This document shows positions 1 through 8,933 of a DNA stretch of 64,000 nucleotides, one piece after another. This DNA is from Kaistia sp. 32K (lineage in GTDB: Bacteria > Pseudomonadota > Alphaproteobacteria > Rhizobiales > Kaistiaceae). The position numbers and the translations under genes are program-made. Location: NCBI RefSeq assembly GCF_016629525.1, contig NZ_AP024269.1, forward strand, positions 2,728,001 through 2,792,000. The letters run 5' to 3'. The notes beneath the pieces are model-generated. The model did no database searches, had not been told where the DNA came from, and saw only the letters and a list, made by a program, of their open reading frames with translations. The first letter of the stretch is position 1. Each line of letters opens with the position of its first letter.

Positions 1-726
1 AGGCAACGGGCTGTAAACGATCTCCGCAGCCAAGGCGGAGTGCATGCGACGGAACAGCGGCGACTTGCGGAACGGCGCCACCATCGGCTTCACCGGGCCG
101 AGAAGGCGGCGCAGCGCCGGGCTCAGCATCGGCGTCGTCTTGTCCTTCACCTTGCGCTGGACGAATTGCGCCGTCGCGTCGACCGGAAGGCCGAGAAAGG
201 CCCGGACGGTCGCGAGTTGTTCTTCCGGCTGCGTCCGGATCGTCTCGTAGAACGTGACGAGAAGCTGCTCGGCCGGAAACAGGTCGTAGTAGACCGCGAG
301 CTGACGGCCATAGAACCCGGCGCTCAGAAGGCGGGTGTCCTGCGGCCGGCGCGGATCGAGATAGCGCGCCACGTCGCGGCCGACCTCGCCGCGCCGGTAC
401 ATCATGCAATAGTCCGAATAGGCGCGCTCGACCGGGGAGCGCAGCTGGGCCACCAGCCGCGCCCAGGGCAGCAATTGCGCGATGCGTTCGGCGGCGGTCC
501 TCTCCTCGAGATAGGAATTCGACTTTTCGCCGATCCGATTGGGCGCCGCCGCGCCGCGGAATTGGTCGAGATACCACGCCTCCCCGCGACTGAACTCGCG
601 GCTGAAATAGTGCAGCTCCGGGTCCGGCATGAAGACGGAGGGGTCGGCCTGCAGCGATCGCTGCAACCAGGTAGTGGCGCTCTTGGTGGCCCCGATGATG
701 AGGAAATCGATGTCCTGCAATTTCAT
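1..726 (-). CDS. Sulfotransferase family protein, 3' end cut off by the window edge
   Basis: The reading frame is open from an ATG at 726 to the left edge, giving 242 residues with no stop, so the gene is partial. The N-terminus reads MKLQDIDFLIIGATKSATTW; the GATKSATTW stretch matches the 5'-phosphosulfate-binding loop of PAPS-dependent sulfotransferases. Further in, RSPVERAYSDY matches the 3'-phosphate-binding motif. Such enzymes transfer sulfate from PAPS to a hydroxyl or amine, here probably a sugar of the exopolysaccharide made by this locus. The start overlaps the stop of the upstream glycosyltransferase as ATGA, so it is the last visible gene of the minus-strand operon. Family assignment is firm; the acceptor is inferred from context only. 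Confidence 0.85.
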   Translation of the reverse strand, partial: MKLQDIDFLIIGATKSATTWLQRSLQADPSVFMPDPELHYFSREFSRGEAWYLDQFRGAAAPNRIGEKSNSYLEERTAAERIAQLLPWARLVAQLRSPVERAYSDYCMMYRRGEVGRDVARYLDPRRPQDTRLLSAGFYGRQLAVYYDLFPAEQLLVTFYETIRTQPEEQLATVRAFLGLPVDATAQFVQRKVKDKTTPMLSPALRRLLGPVKPMVAPFRKSPLFRRMHSALAAEIVYSPLP

Positions 727-1922
727 GGGATCGTTCTCCGGACAGCACCTGGCGACGTCTCGGGGGCCCGCCGGCACAGCGCCTGATAGATCGCCGTCAA
801 CCGGGCGACATGCGTCTCGACATTGTAGGTCGCATGGGCCCGGGCGCGGGCCGTTTCGACGATCCGGCGCCGATGGTCGGGATCGGTGAGCAGGCGGAAG
901 ATCGGCTCGACGAAGGCCTCCGGCTGCTCCAGCGGGACGAGGATGCCGTTGACGTCGTGCTCGATCGCTTCCGGATTGCCGCCATCCCGCGTCGCGACGA
1001 CCGGCGTTCCCAGGAACATCGCCTCGATCAGCGTCCGGCCGAAGGGCTCGCGCACGGCGGGCACCAGCAATATGTCCATCGCCTGCATCCACGGCTCGAC
1101 CGGCTGTCGGTAGCCCATCAGGCGGATGCGCCCTTCGATGCCCAGCGCGCTCGCACGCCCCAGCACCGCCTCGCCGAGCCTAGGCGCTTCCCGGCCGGGC
1201 ACGCCGAAGAGCAGCCCCATGACGGGAATTTCCGGATGGCGGTCGACGAAGGCCGCGACGGCTTCGACGAAGCCGAGCGGCCGCTTGCGGTCGATCAGGA
1301 GCCCGAAATAGCCGAGGAAGGCCGTGTCAGAGGGGCAGCCGAGCTCGGCGATGAGCCTGGCCCGCGCGCCGGCCCGGTCTCCGGCATCCGTCGGCGGGTC
1401 GAAGGGGCTGTGCACGACCGAGAGCTTGTGGCCGACGCCGCGCACCGGACGCTCCGGCCGCGAGAAATGCGAGACGGTCACGATGTGGCCGGCCAGGAGC
1501 GGCGCCAGCCAGTTCGCGCCGCGTGCATCGGGATCACCGCGATGATGCCAGAGCTGGCGAGCGCCGGCGAGCCGCGCCGGCAAGGCCCAGATGGCGTGGC
1601 ATCGCCCGTCATTGGTGTGGACGATGGCGACGCCATGCTGCCGCAGGAAGCGCGTCAGCGGGGCTAGTGCGCCCAGCGCGGGACCGATGGCCCGCAGCCC
1701 TCGCCCGTTGGCTCCCGGCCGCGCGCGCAACGGGGCTTCGACGAAGGGAATGCCGCGCTGCTTCACATAGGCGGCGACCGGGCCATCCGCGACGTGCAGC
1801 ACGACGATCGGCCGAACCTGGCTCGGATTCAGCGCCTCGATCAGCCGGATCGCGGAGATGTGGCTACCGCCGACCTCGTCGCCGATGAACGGAAAGCAGA
1901 CGACGATGGGATCCGCGCGCAT
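723..1922 (-). CDS. Glycosyltransferase, family 4/1 type (GT-B fold)
   Basis: This encodes a 399-residue glycosyltransferase probably acting on the cytoplasmic face during repeat-unit assembly. The ATG at 1922 is preferred over an upstream ATG at 2057 because GGAAGGG lies about six bases before it and the product then starts MRADPIVVCFPFIGDEVGG, a typical first strand and loop; the upstream extension looks non-homologous. The C-terminal half has the retaining GT4 signature EPFGRTLIEAMFLGTPVVAT, with the E-x7-E pattern that contacts the nucleotide sugar. It follows the flippase gene and overlaps the sulfotransferase start by four bases. Donor and acceptor cannot be read from the sequence. Confidence 0.85.
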   Translation of the reverse strand: MRADPIVVCFPFIGDEVGGSHISAIRLIEALNPSQVRPIVVLHVADGPVAAYVKQRGIPFVEAPLRARPGANGRGLRAIGPALGALAPLTRFLRQHGVAIVHTNDGRCHAIWALPARLAGARQLWHHRGDPDARGANWLAPLLAGHIVTVSHFSRPERPVRGVGHKLSVVHSPFDPPTDAGDRAGARARLIAELGCPSDTAFLGYFGLLIDRKRPLGFVEAVAAFVDRHPEIPVMGLLFGVPGREAPRLGEAVLGRASALGIEGRIRLMGYRQPVEPWMQAMDILLVPAVREPFGRTLIEAMFLGTPVVATRDGGNPEAIEHDVNGILVPLEQPEAFVEPIFRLLTDPDHRRRIVETARARAHATYNVETHVARLTAIYQALCRRAPETSPGAVRRTIP

Positions 1923-2088
1923 CCAACCCTTCCATGACGCCTGAAGGCCGTCGCTCGCATGGGAACTCGGCCATGCGGGTTGCATCTCGGTACCGGCTTC
2001 GGCCCGAGGCCCGGATTGAGCCACGACGACAGACGCTTGGCAGGTCAGGAAAATCATCCCAGCCGATAGCCGTGCCGAGCGAGTGCCC

Positions 2089-3510
2089 TCACGCGGGTCT
2101 GGCCGTCACGGTCCCGCTCGGCGCGCCGGGGCTGTCGTCGACCGCCGCGATCGTCGGATGCAGCGCCTCCTTCGCGAGGGCCGATCGGTAGACGGCGATC
2201 AGCCCTGTCAGCATGACGGTCGCCATGACGACATGGGCGATGTTCGCCCCCATGGCGCCGATCAGCGGGATCACGGAGAAGGCCGTGATCTGGAAGGCGA
2301 TCGCCGCCACGAAGACGATCTTCAGTACCGCCGGCTGCCGCCCCATCGAGAGCAGCGCGGTGCGCACCGCGCCGCCGCTCAGCAGCATGGCGACGGCGAC
2401 CATCTGCACCATCGCCAGCGGCGCCGCGGCAGCGAATTGCGGTCCCGCGGTCCAATAGAGAAGCGGCCGGATGCCGAGGAAAGTCAGCGCCACCAGCATC
2501 AGCCCGAAGACGATCAGCAGGATTTCCATCTGCAGGACCGTGCTGCGGAACTCGCCGAGCGCGCGCCTGGCCCAGAGCCGCGCCACGTCGGGATAAAGCA
2601 CCGCCTGCACCTGAACGCCGAGCTGCAGCACCAGCCGCCCCATGCGCTTGGCGACATGGTAGAGACCGGCGGCGGTCGGATCGGCGAGCATGCCGACGAT
2701 CAGCGTGTCGAGCTCGTTGGCGCTCGACCGCACCGTCAGTTCGACATTGCTGCCGACCGTGAAGGACACGAGCCCCTTGAAGCGCGTCGTCACACCGCGC
2801 AGCGGCGCCCGCAAGAGATCGCCGACGCCCTGCCGGCGCAATTCGACAAAGGCCAGGAACAGAAGCGAAAGGGCCCCGACGATCTGCGTGACCGTCCAGA
2901 CGATGACGAAGAAGAGCAGGTCCGCGCCCATCGCCAGGCCGATCGTGCACAGGGCCAGCCGGACGAGGCCGCCGACCAGCGTTCCGTAGGCGACGAGCCT
3001 GAAGCGCCCCGCCAGCCGGATCACAGCGGTCGGAAGGCCGTTGATCTGGAAGAGCAGCACCGTCGAATAGATCAGGACCTGCTTCAGCGCCGCGTCGCCG
3101 ATGCCGAGCAACGGCCCGAACAGCAGCGCCAGCCCGATCGACACCAGATAAGCCATCGTCGCCGCCGACATGTCGACGAAAAGGCCGAATTTGAGCAGCG
3201 ACCGGTAGTCGTCGCGATGCTCAGGCCCCTGCAGCTCCGCGCCATACTTGATCAGGGGCTGCCAGGACTGGAACGAGACCAGCCGCTCGACCGCCCGCGT
3301 GTAGCTGTAGGTCAGCGCAAGAATGCCGTAGTCGGTCGGGCCGAGGGCGCGCGCGGTGACGACGAAGGCCAGCATGCCGATGAGCGAGCCGAACAGGTTC
3401 CCGGTCAGCAGATGGCCGATGTTGAACAGGCGCGTGCGCAGCGCTCCCTTCACTTCCAGGAATTGCCGGGTGCGACGTCCAAGCTTTCGAACAATGACCG
3501 CCGATGTCAC
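2089..3510 (-). CDS. Polysaccharide flippase, Wzx/MATE-like oligosaccharide translocase
   Basis: This 473-residue protein is almost entirely hydrophobic, with roughly a dozen membrane-spanning stretches (for example around LLTGNLFGSLIGMLAFVVTA and LLIVFGLMLVALTFLGI). Its length and the N-terminal ALGPTDYGILALTYSY segment fit the polysaccharide biosynthesis (RfbX/Wzx) family, which moves undecaprenyl-diphosphate-linked repeat units across the inner membrane. It lies between the HAD phosphatase and a glycosyltransferase in the same operon. With a Wzy-like polymerase and a Wzc-like co-polymerase nearby, it completes a Wzx/Wzy-dependent export route. The substrate is inferred. Confidence 0.85.
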   Translation of the reverse strand: MTSAVIVRKLGRRTRQFLEVKGALRTRLFNIGHLLTGNLFGSLIGMLAFVVTARALGPTDYGILALTYSYTRAVERLVSFQSWQPLIKYGAELQGPEHRDDYRSLLKFGLFVDMSAATMAYLVSIGLALLFGPLLGIGDAALKQVLIYSTVLLFQINGLPTAVIRLAGRFRLVAYGTLVGGLVRLALCTIGLAMGADLLFFVIVWTVTQIVGALSLLFLAFVELRRQGVGDLLRAPLRGVTTRFKGLVSFTVGSNVELTVRSSANELDTLIVGMLADPTAAGLYHVAKRMGRLVLQLGVQVQAVLYPDVARLWARRALGEFRSTVLQMEILLIVFGLMLVALTFLGIRPLLYWTAGPQFAAAAPLAMVQMVAVAMLLSGGAVRTALLSMGRQPAVLKIVFVAAIAFQITAFSVIPLIGAMGANIAHVVMATVMLTGLIAVYRSALAKEALHPTIAAVDDSPGAPSGTVTARPA

Positions 3511-3556
3511 GGAGTGTTCCTCGAGCTGAAGGCGCGGAAGCTTTCAAGACAGCGAG

Positions 3557-4300
3557 CTACGAAACAGCTATTCGGCCGGAGGTATCAGTCGGGAAAGTCC
3601 TTACGGGGCCGCCGGCAGCCTCCAGCAGGCGTTCCAGGCAGTCGTCGAGTTCGTCGAGACTGGCGATGCGGCCATGCGCTTCATGCGCAGGATTCGGCGC
3701 CTCGACCCGATGGACACGCTCCGGACGCTCGATCTGCACGGTCCACCAACCGCGCGCGCGGGGCGTGACGAAGTCCTTCAGCGGATTGTCGGCGACATAG
3801 GCGAGCGGCAGGCCCGGTGGTGCCCAGGCCTCGACCCTCTCGAAGCCGAGCGGATGCGGCTTGCCCCGCCCCGGCCCCAGCGTATCGGTGCAGACGATAC
3901 AGCCGAGCCTGGCTTCGAGGCCGAGCGCCCGCACCTTGGCCTGCTGCGTCGCCGCCGGGCCGTCGGTGATCAGAGCCATGGGAACGGAGCCATCCCGCCT
4001 CGCGAGATAGCGGACGGCATCGGGCGCGAGCTCGATCTTGGGATCGTGCGACCGGTAGATCGCCACCAGTTGCGCCAGCAGGGCCGGGTCGGGGCCGAGA
4101 CCCAATCGAACGAGGGCCTCGTCGAACACGCGCCCCCTCACCCCGGCCTCGAAGAGATCGACGCAGACCTCGCCAAGTCCCGGCACGCCGACCTGCCGAA
4201 AAAGCCACTCGCCGGCCGCCGCAAAACCGCTGCGGCCAAAATCCCGCTCCAGATAGAGCGTGTCGTCGAGATCGAAGACGATCAGCACCGGTGTCGGCAT
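3557..4300 (-). CDS. HAD superfamily hydrolase (sugar-phosphate phosphatase-like)
   Basis: This 247-residue protein carries the HAD nucleophile motif near the start (FDLDDTLY), a motif II region (ALITDGPA), a conserved Lys in GRGKPHPLGF and a motif IV acid around YVADNPLKDF. These are the four HAD signatures, with a short alpha-helical cap between motifs I and II. HAD enzymes of this size usually dephosphorylate small metabolites. Its position directly after the ATP-grasp gene (12-base gap) and in an operon with an aminotransferase suggests work on a phosphorylated sugar or polyol precursor of the polysaccharide. The exact substrate is not visible. Confidence 0.8.
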   Translation of the reverse strand: MPTPVLIVFDLDDTLYLERDFGRSGFAAAGEWLFRQVGVPGLGEVCVDLFEAGVRGRVFDEALVRLGLGPDPALLAQLVAIYRSHDPKIELAPDAVRYLARRDGSVPMALITDGPAATQQAKVRALGLEARLGCIVCTDTLGPGRGKPHPLGFERVEAWAPPGLPLAYVADNPLKDFVTPRARGWWTVQIERPERVHRVEAPNPAHEAHGRIASLDELDDCLERLLEAAGGPVRTFPTDTSGRIAVS

Positions 4301-4312
4301 CGCCGTATCCCT

Positions 4313-5278
4313 TCAGCCCTCGAAGATCGCGGCGTCGTATCGCAGCATCAGCACCCCGGCGCGCCAGTCGTCATGCGCGGTCGAGGGCAGCGCGGCGACT
4401 TCCTCGAGCAGCCAGCGCGCATATTCGGCGCCCGCGTGATGGGCGAGCGGATAGCCGCCGCCGAAGCGGGCATTGATTTCGAAGACGCGCGGCCCCGTCG
4501 CCGCGTCGAGGATGACCTGGAAGCAGAGCACGCCCCGCGCTTCGGGCAGGGCCCTCGCCACGCCCTCGGCGAGTTCGCGGAAGATCGGATCGCGCTCGGT
4601 CCGGCCCTTCTCGACCTCGCCGGCGCGCACCCGCAATCGGCGATGGGCGACGGCGCTGCGCAGGACGCCGCCCTGATCGATGAACATGTTGACCGTGAAT
4701 TCCGGCCCGACGAGGAACTGCTGCAGCACCATGGGTTCGTCGACGGCCTCCGGTAGCTCGGCCGGCCCCTCGACGATCCGGATGCCGCGGCTGGCGCTGC
4801 CGGCCGACGGCTTCAGGAAGGCCGGCCAGCCTGACAGTCCATCCATGAGGTGGCCGTTCCCGAACGGGCGGGTCCACGGCACCGGCACGCCGGCTTGCTC
4901 CAGAACCTCGGCCGTCCGGAGCTTGTCGCGCGCCACCTCGATGACGCAGGAGGGGCTGACATGGACGCGGGCGCCGAGGGCCGAAAACCGGTCGATCGCC
5001 GCCGCGAGCGGCGCCAGTTCCGGATCGATCGTCGGCACCACCAGATCGACGCCATGCTCGCGCACGATGTCGATCAGGGCGTCGACGAAGGCCGGATCGC
5101 CATAAGCGGGCACGGCGAAGGCGCGGTCGGCCGCGTTGCAGGCGGCGCTCAGGCCCGGCTCCAGATCGCAGGCCAGAACCTCCAGCGAGACGCCCATCGA
5201 AGCCGCCGACTGGCGGAAGCAATCGATCAGGCCGACCCGCCGGCCGGCCGAGGAGATCAGGAGGGTGAGATGCTTCAT
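4313..5278 (-). CDS. ATP-grasp domain protein (carboxylate-amine ligase-like)
   Basis: A 321-residue ATP-grasp protein resembling PylC and carbamoyl-phosphate-synthase-like ligases. The N-terminal half begins LLISSAGRRVGLID, a Rossmann-like pre-ATP-grasp domain. The central region has GWPAFLKPSAGSASRGI, the phosphate-binding glycine-rich lid, and the C-terminal half has VFEINARFGGGYPLAHHAGA, the metal-binding E-x-N motif. Such enzymes activate a carboxylate as acyl phosphate and join it to an amine. Beside a DegT aminotransferase it could attach an amino acid or other acid to an amino sugar. ATP-grasp genes next to HAD and DegT genes are a recurrent arrangement in surface-polysaccharide loci; the product here is unknown. 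Confidence 0.8.
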   Translation of the reverse strand: MKHLTLLISSAGRRVGLIDCFRQSAASMGVSLEVLACDLEPGLSAACNAADRAFAVPAYGDPAFVDALIDIVREHGVDLVVPTIDPELAPLAAAIDRFSALGARVHVSPSCVIEVARDKLRTAEVLEQAGVPVPWTRPFGNGHLMDGLSGWPAFLKPSAGSASRGIRIVEGPAELPEAVDEPMVLQQFLVGPEFTVNMFIDQGGVLRSAVAHRRLRVRAGEVEKGRTERDPIFRELAEGVARALPEARGVLCFQVILDAATGPRVFEINARFGGGYPLAHHAGAEYARWLLEEVAALPSTAHDDWRAGVLMLRYDAAIFEG

Positions 5279-5284
5279 GTCGCC

Positions 5285-6490
5285 CTATTCCGCCGCCTCG
5301 TGCCGCATGTTCGGCTCTGTCGCGGATAACGCATCCGTCGCGCGCCGCATCACCTCCGTCACGACATCGGCCGCCCGGCGCATCGCCGCCGCGTCCTGGC
5401 AGGGATCGACGAGGAAGGCGAGGCTGGTCTCGCCGAGCGCCGCCGCCACGGGAAGCGGCGCAGCCGGGCCGAAGCCTGCATCGACGAAGGCCTTTTCCCG
5501 ATAGACCTCCGGGCAACTTCCGGAGAAGCAGGCGACGCCCTCGGCGGTGATCGCGGCGAGGATGCGGTCACGATTCCAGCCGGGCTTCAGCCGCTCGGGC
5601 CGGACGAAGGTGTAGAAGCGATACCAGGCGTGGCGCAGATCCTCGGGTGGCACGGGCGTCCGCAGCCCCGGAAGGTCGGCGAAGGCCTGCATCAGGATGG
5701 CGGCGTTCTCGGTCCGCTGCGCATGCCAGCCGGGCAACCGGGTCAATTGGCGCAATCCGATCGCCGCCTGGATTTCCGTCATCCGGTAGTTGGAGCCAAA
5801 GCTCTCATGCAGCCAGCGGAAGCCCGGCGGCGGCGCCGGCTGGAAGACCGTCGCATGGCTCTTGCCGTGGTCCTTCCGGCTCCAGGCCCGCTCCCAGAGC
5901 CGCTCGTCGTCCATCGCCAGCAGGCCGCCCTCGCCGCCCGTGGTGAGGATCTTGTCCTGGCAGAAGGAAAAGGCCGCGATGTCGCCGAAGCTGCCGACCG
6001 GCCTGCCGGCGATCTCCGCGCCATGCGCCTGGGCGCAATCCTCGATCACGGTGAGGCCATGCTCTTGAGCAAGGCGCAGGATGGCCGGCATGTCGGCCGG
6101 CCAGCCGCCGAGATGCACGACGATCACGGCGCGGCTCTTCGGCGTCAGCACCGCCGCGATGGTCTCGGCCGTGATCGCCTGGCTGTCCGGATCGATATCG
6201 GCGAACACCGGAACGCCGCCCGCCATCGGCACGCAGGCGGCCGAAGCGACGAAGCTGCGCGGCGTGACGATCACCTCGTCGCCCGGCTCGAGCCCGATGG
6301 CATAGAGCGCGACATCGAGCGCGACCGTGCCATTCGCCAGCGCGATCGCGTGGCGCCTTCCGATCTCCCGGGCATATTCCGCCTCGAACTCCCCGACCTT
6401 GCTGCCGGTCCAGGCATTGACCTTGCCCGAACGCAGCACGGCGACGACATCCTCGATCTGCTCTTCGTCAAATTGCGGCCAACGATTCAC
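5285..6490 (-). CDS. DegT/DnrJ/EryC1/StrS family PLP-dependent aminotransferase
   Basis: A 401-residue sugar aminotransferase. The PLP-binding lysine is present in FSFCQDKILTTGEGG, so unlike the RfbH-like protein at 26625 this one should transaminate. NGTVALDVAL and VIEDCAQAHGA are further family hallmarks. It probably converts a nucleotide-linked 3- or 4-keto sugar into the amino sugar using glutamate. It starts just downstream of the PIG-L gene and ends six bases before the ATP-grasp start. The nucleotide-sugar dehydratase that would make its keto substrate is not in this operon, so it must be encoded elsewhere or borrowed from the rfbG pathway. Confidence 0.85.
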   Translation of the reverse strand: MNRWPQFDEEQIEDVVAVLRSGKVNAWTGSKVGEFEAEYAREIGRRHAIALANGTVALDVALYAIGLEPGDEVIVTPRSFVASAACVPMAGGVPVFADIDPDSQAITAETIAAVLTPKSRAVIVVHLGGWPADMPAILRLAQEHGLTVIEDCAQAHGAEIAGRPVGSFGDIAAFSFCQDKILTTGGEGGLLAMDDERLWERAWSRKDHGKSHATVFQPAPPPGFRWLHESFGSNYRMTEIQAAIGLRQLTRLPGWHAQRTENAAILMQAFADLPGLRTPVPPEDLRHAWYRFYTFVRPERLKPGWNRDRILAAITAEGVACFSGSCPEVYREKAFVDAGFGPAAPLPVAAALGETSLAFLVDPCQDAAAMRRAADVVTEVMRRATDALSATEPNMRHEAAE

Positions 6491-6513
6491 GACGACCTCC
6501 TTCGATGACCGCT

Positions 6514-7206
6514 TCAGGCGCGGATCACATGCCTCACGAGAACAAAGGCTTCGGCGGCGCGGCAGTGCACCGAGGCGCCGCGCAGCATGGCGAGCGCCGT
6601 AAGCGCCTCGACCGACCGCTCATGCGGAAAGGGACGGAGCTGCGAGGCGAACATCTGCATCGCCTCGATCTTCGTTGTCAGCGTTTCGTTGACGTCGATG
6701 AAGACGTTCGGCAGGAAACCGGGCGTCACATAGGGTGCGTTCCAGTTGGTCTCCGACAGCGTCTCATAGGCGAGGATGGTCGCCGGGAATTCCGCCTGGT
6801 GCGGCCGCGCCGCGACCATCGCCGACAGGAAGGTCAGCTGGTGGTCGGCGTGGATGTCGCCGACGAAGGGAATGATCAGCGTCGTCGGGTTGAGGTCGAG
6901 CACGACCTTGCGCAACGCGGCGTTCAGCTGGGCATGCGGCGTGTCGAACAGCTGCGCGGCCGGCTGGCCGAGCCAGAGCGTCTGGCGGACACCGAGCAGC
7001 GCATGCGCCCGCGCCGCCTCCCCCTGCACCCGCGTCACCTGCTCGGCCGAGAAGTCCGGCGGCTGGCCGCTGGTGACCACGGCGACGAACACCTCCTGGC
7101 CGGCCCTGGCGAGGCGCGCCATGGTGCCGCCGGCGCCGAGGATCTCGTCGTCGGGATGCGGCGCGATCACCAGTGTGCGGCCGAAGGTTTCCAGCGAACC
7201 CGTCAT
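6514..7206 (-). CDS. PIG-L family deacetylase
   Basis: A 230-residue zinc hydrolase of the PIG-L/LmbE family, which removes N-acyl groups from GlcNAc-type substrates. The zinc-binding signature PHPDDEILGAGG lies about 15 residues in, and IHADHQLTF supplies the downstream His. The start at 7206 (MTGSLETFG) is chosen because it overlaps the stop of the formyltransferase as ATGA and gives the normal N-terminus; a longer reading frame upstream is a different frame of the neighbour's coding sequence. Coupling to the formyltransferase suggests deacetylation of an N-acetyl sugar followed by N-formylation, an inference from gene order. Confidence 0.85.
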   Translation of the reverse strand: MTGSLETFGRTLVIAPHPDDEILGAGGTMARLARAGQEVFVAVVTSGQPPDFSAEQVTRVQGEAARAHALLGVRQTLWLGQPAAQLFDTPHAQLNAALRKVVLDLNPTTLIIPFVGDIHADHQLTFLSAMVAARPHQAEFPATILAYETLSETNWNAPYVTPGFLPNVFIDVNETLTTKIEAMQMFASQLRPFPHERSVEALTALAMLRGASVHCRAAEAFVLVRHVIRA

Positions 7207-8123
7207 CCGAGGCATGCTCCCAGCTTGGAATGGAGGCGGGGCCGGTCCGTGACGCCGCCGTCGCGCCGCCAGGCGGTGATGTCGATCGCCTCGCCATCGC
7301 CGCAGCGGACCGTGAAGCCGGACGGCGTGTGGCTCTGGACCTGCCCCGGCAGGCCGATGAAACGGTGCGAGTCGGCGAACCGGGTCGCTGCGTCGACGAT
7401 GAGGCGCTGGCCGTCGGCGGTGGTGAAGGCGCCGGGATAGGGATCGCCCACCGCCCGGATCAGCCGCAGCACCGCCTCGGCCGGCTCGCGCCAGTCGATC
7501 CGGCCGTCCTCCGCCGTCCGCCTGGCGCAATAGGTGGCCTTGGCGTGGTCCTGCTCGACCCTGGGCGCCTCGCCCTTCAGGACGAGCGCGACCGCCTCCG
7601 GCAGCATCCGCGCCAGCGCCTCGGTCTGCTTGTCATAGAGGCCGCGCGCGGTCTCGTCGGGGCGGACCGTGATCATCTGCTGCAGCAGGATCGGCCCGGA
7701 ATCGACGCCGGCATCGAGCCAGAACAAGGTCGCCGCCGTCTCCCGCTTACCGAGCAGGATGGTCCAGGGGATCACCGCGCGACCGCGCATATGCGGCAGC
7801 GCCGCCGGATGAAAGCCGACATTGCCGATCCGGGCGACCGACAGGAACGCGTCGCGACAGACCTGCGACCAGCCGATCACCAGCACGAGGTCGGTCTCGA
7901 ACGCCCGGAGCGCCGCGAGCGCCTCGGGGCCATTGATATCGACGGCATGCACCAGCGCGCCGCCGCCGGCCTGCGCCAGCGGGCCAAGATCGACATAGTC
8001 GGAATGGCGGCGGGCCGCCTCCGGCGGCAGGGTGATCACCAGGCCGGGCGCCAGTCCCGCGTCAAGAAGCGCGCGGAGCCCGATCGCCGAGCCTTCGACG
8101 GCGCCGATGAAAGCAATGTTCAT
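7203..8123 (-). CDS. Formyltransferase family protein (Fmt/ArnA-like fold)
   Basis: A 306-residue protein with an N-terminal 10-formyltetrahydrofolate transferase domain and a C-terminal Fmt-like domain. The core reads NVGFHPAALPHMRGR, then LDAGVDSGPILLQQM. The His and Asp of the usual Asn-His-Asp triad are present, but Gly replaces the Asn two residues before the His; from memory this GFHP variant recurs in a known subfamily. It is probably a sugar N-formyltransferase rather than the housekeeping tRNA enzyme, given its place in the polysaccharide operon. The ATG at 8123 overlaps the sugar-transferase stop, and its own stop overlaps the PIG-L start. Confidence 0.8.
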   Translation of the reverse strand: MNIAFIGAVEGSAIGLRALLDAGLAPGLVITLPPEAARRHSDYVDLGPLAQAGGGALVHAVDINGPEALAALRAFETDLVLVIGWSQVCRDAFLSVARIGNVGFHPAALPHMRGRAVIPWTILLGKRETAATLFWLDAGVDSGPILLQQMITVRPDETARGLYDKQTEALARMLPEAVALVLKGEAPRVEQDHAKATYCARRTAEDGRIDWREPAEAVLRLIRAVGDPYPGAFTTADGQRLIVDAATRFADSHRFIGLPGQVQSHTPSGFTVRCGDGEAIDITAWRRDGGVTDRPRLHSKLGACLG

Positions 8124-8803
8124 GCGCTGGGCTCCCGGCTGAAGGGGCGATCGAGACCGGCCGCGCGGATGGCGAGATGCGCCTCGGCCTCGGCCAGCGG
8201 CGCCGGCCGCACCCGTTCCCCGCCCAGAATGGTGACGACGGTGAGGACCAGGATGCGGAGATCGAGCCGGAGGGAGCGATGGTCGACATACCAGATGTCG
8301 AGCGCCAGCTTCTCGGCATTGGTCAGGCGCGTATTGCCGTTCACCTGCGCCCAGCCGGTGAGCCCCGGCCGGACCCGGCAGCGCAGCTCGCCGAGGCGAC
8401 CGAAGGCGGCGATCGTCTCGGGCTTCAGCGGCCGCGGCCCGACAAAGCTCATGTCGCCGGCCGCGATCGAAAGAAGCTGCGGGATCTCGTCGAGCCGCAC
8501 CCGGCGGATCCACCGGGTGACCGCCGTCTCGCGCTGCACGTCCGGCAGGAGCTGGCCGGCCTCGTCGCGCCGATCCTGCATCGTCCGGAACTTGACCAGC
8601 CGGATGGGCCGCTGCCCGAGGCCGCAGCGTTCCTGCCGGAAGAGCAGCGGCCGGCCGAGGGCGGCCCAGACGAGAGAGGCCGTCACCAGCGCCGGCAGCG
8701 CGGCGACCAGAAGCGCGGCGAGCGCGACCAGGCGTTGGCCGGACGCCGGCGCCGGGTCGGCAACGTCCCGCGCCACCAACTCCTTCTCCATTCCTGCCAG
8801 CAT
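8120..8803 (-). CDS. Sugar transferase (bacterial sugar transferase, PssY/ExoY-like, short form)
   Basis: A 227-residue polyprenyl-phosphate sugar-1-phosphate transferase, the initiating enzyme that places the first sugar phosphate on undecaprenyl phosphate. The ATG at 8803 is preceded by GAGGGGG at about six bases. One hydrophobic helix near the N-terminus (LVALAALLVAALPALVTASL) is the re-entrant membrane anchor. The catalytic core shows VKFRTM, RRVRLDEIPQLL, DMSFVGPRPL and RPGLTGWAQVNG, all family hallmarks. It lacks the long multi-spanning N-terminal domain of WbaP-type enzymes, so it is the monotopic class. It follows the ExoF-like export gene. Confidence 0.92.
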   Translation of the reverse strand: MLAGMEKELVARDVADPAPASGQRLVALAALLVAALPALVTASLVWAALGRPLLFRQERCGLGQRPIRLVKFRTMQDRRDEAGQLLPDVQRETAVTRWIRRVRLDEIPQLLSIAAGDMSFVGPRPLKPETIAAFGRLGELRCRVRPGLTGWAQVNGNTRLTNAEKLALDIWYVDHRSLRLDLRILVLTVVTILGGERVRPAPLAEAEAHLAIRAAGLDRPFSREPSA

Positions 8804-8933
8804 CGGGCACCCCCTCGAAAGCGGCGCGGGATCGACGGCGCGGCGCGCGCCGGTTCCCCCGAAAAATTCCAACTCCCTGCTCCGTCGCGCGCTCTGCCCA
8901 CGCGAAACGGCATCTATCTCGCGCGAACGCGGC

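Noticed and set aside
2083..3768. A 561-codon plus-strand frame opposite the flippase
   Set aside because: Arg/Asp/Gln-rich shadow of the flippase and HAD genes, with no ribosome-binding site or recognisable motif.
7203..8123. Formyltransferase with Gly in place of the catalytic Asn as evidence of a dead enzyme
   Set aside because: The GFHP variant with RG-R and D-x-G-x-D-S-G motifs is, as far as I recall, common in a subfamily of formyltransferases, so it is not by itself evidence of inactivity.
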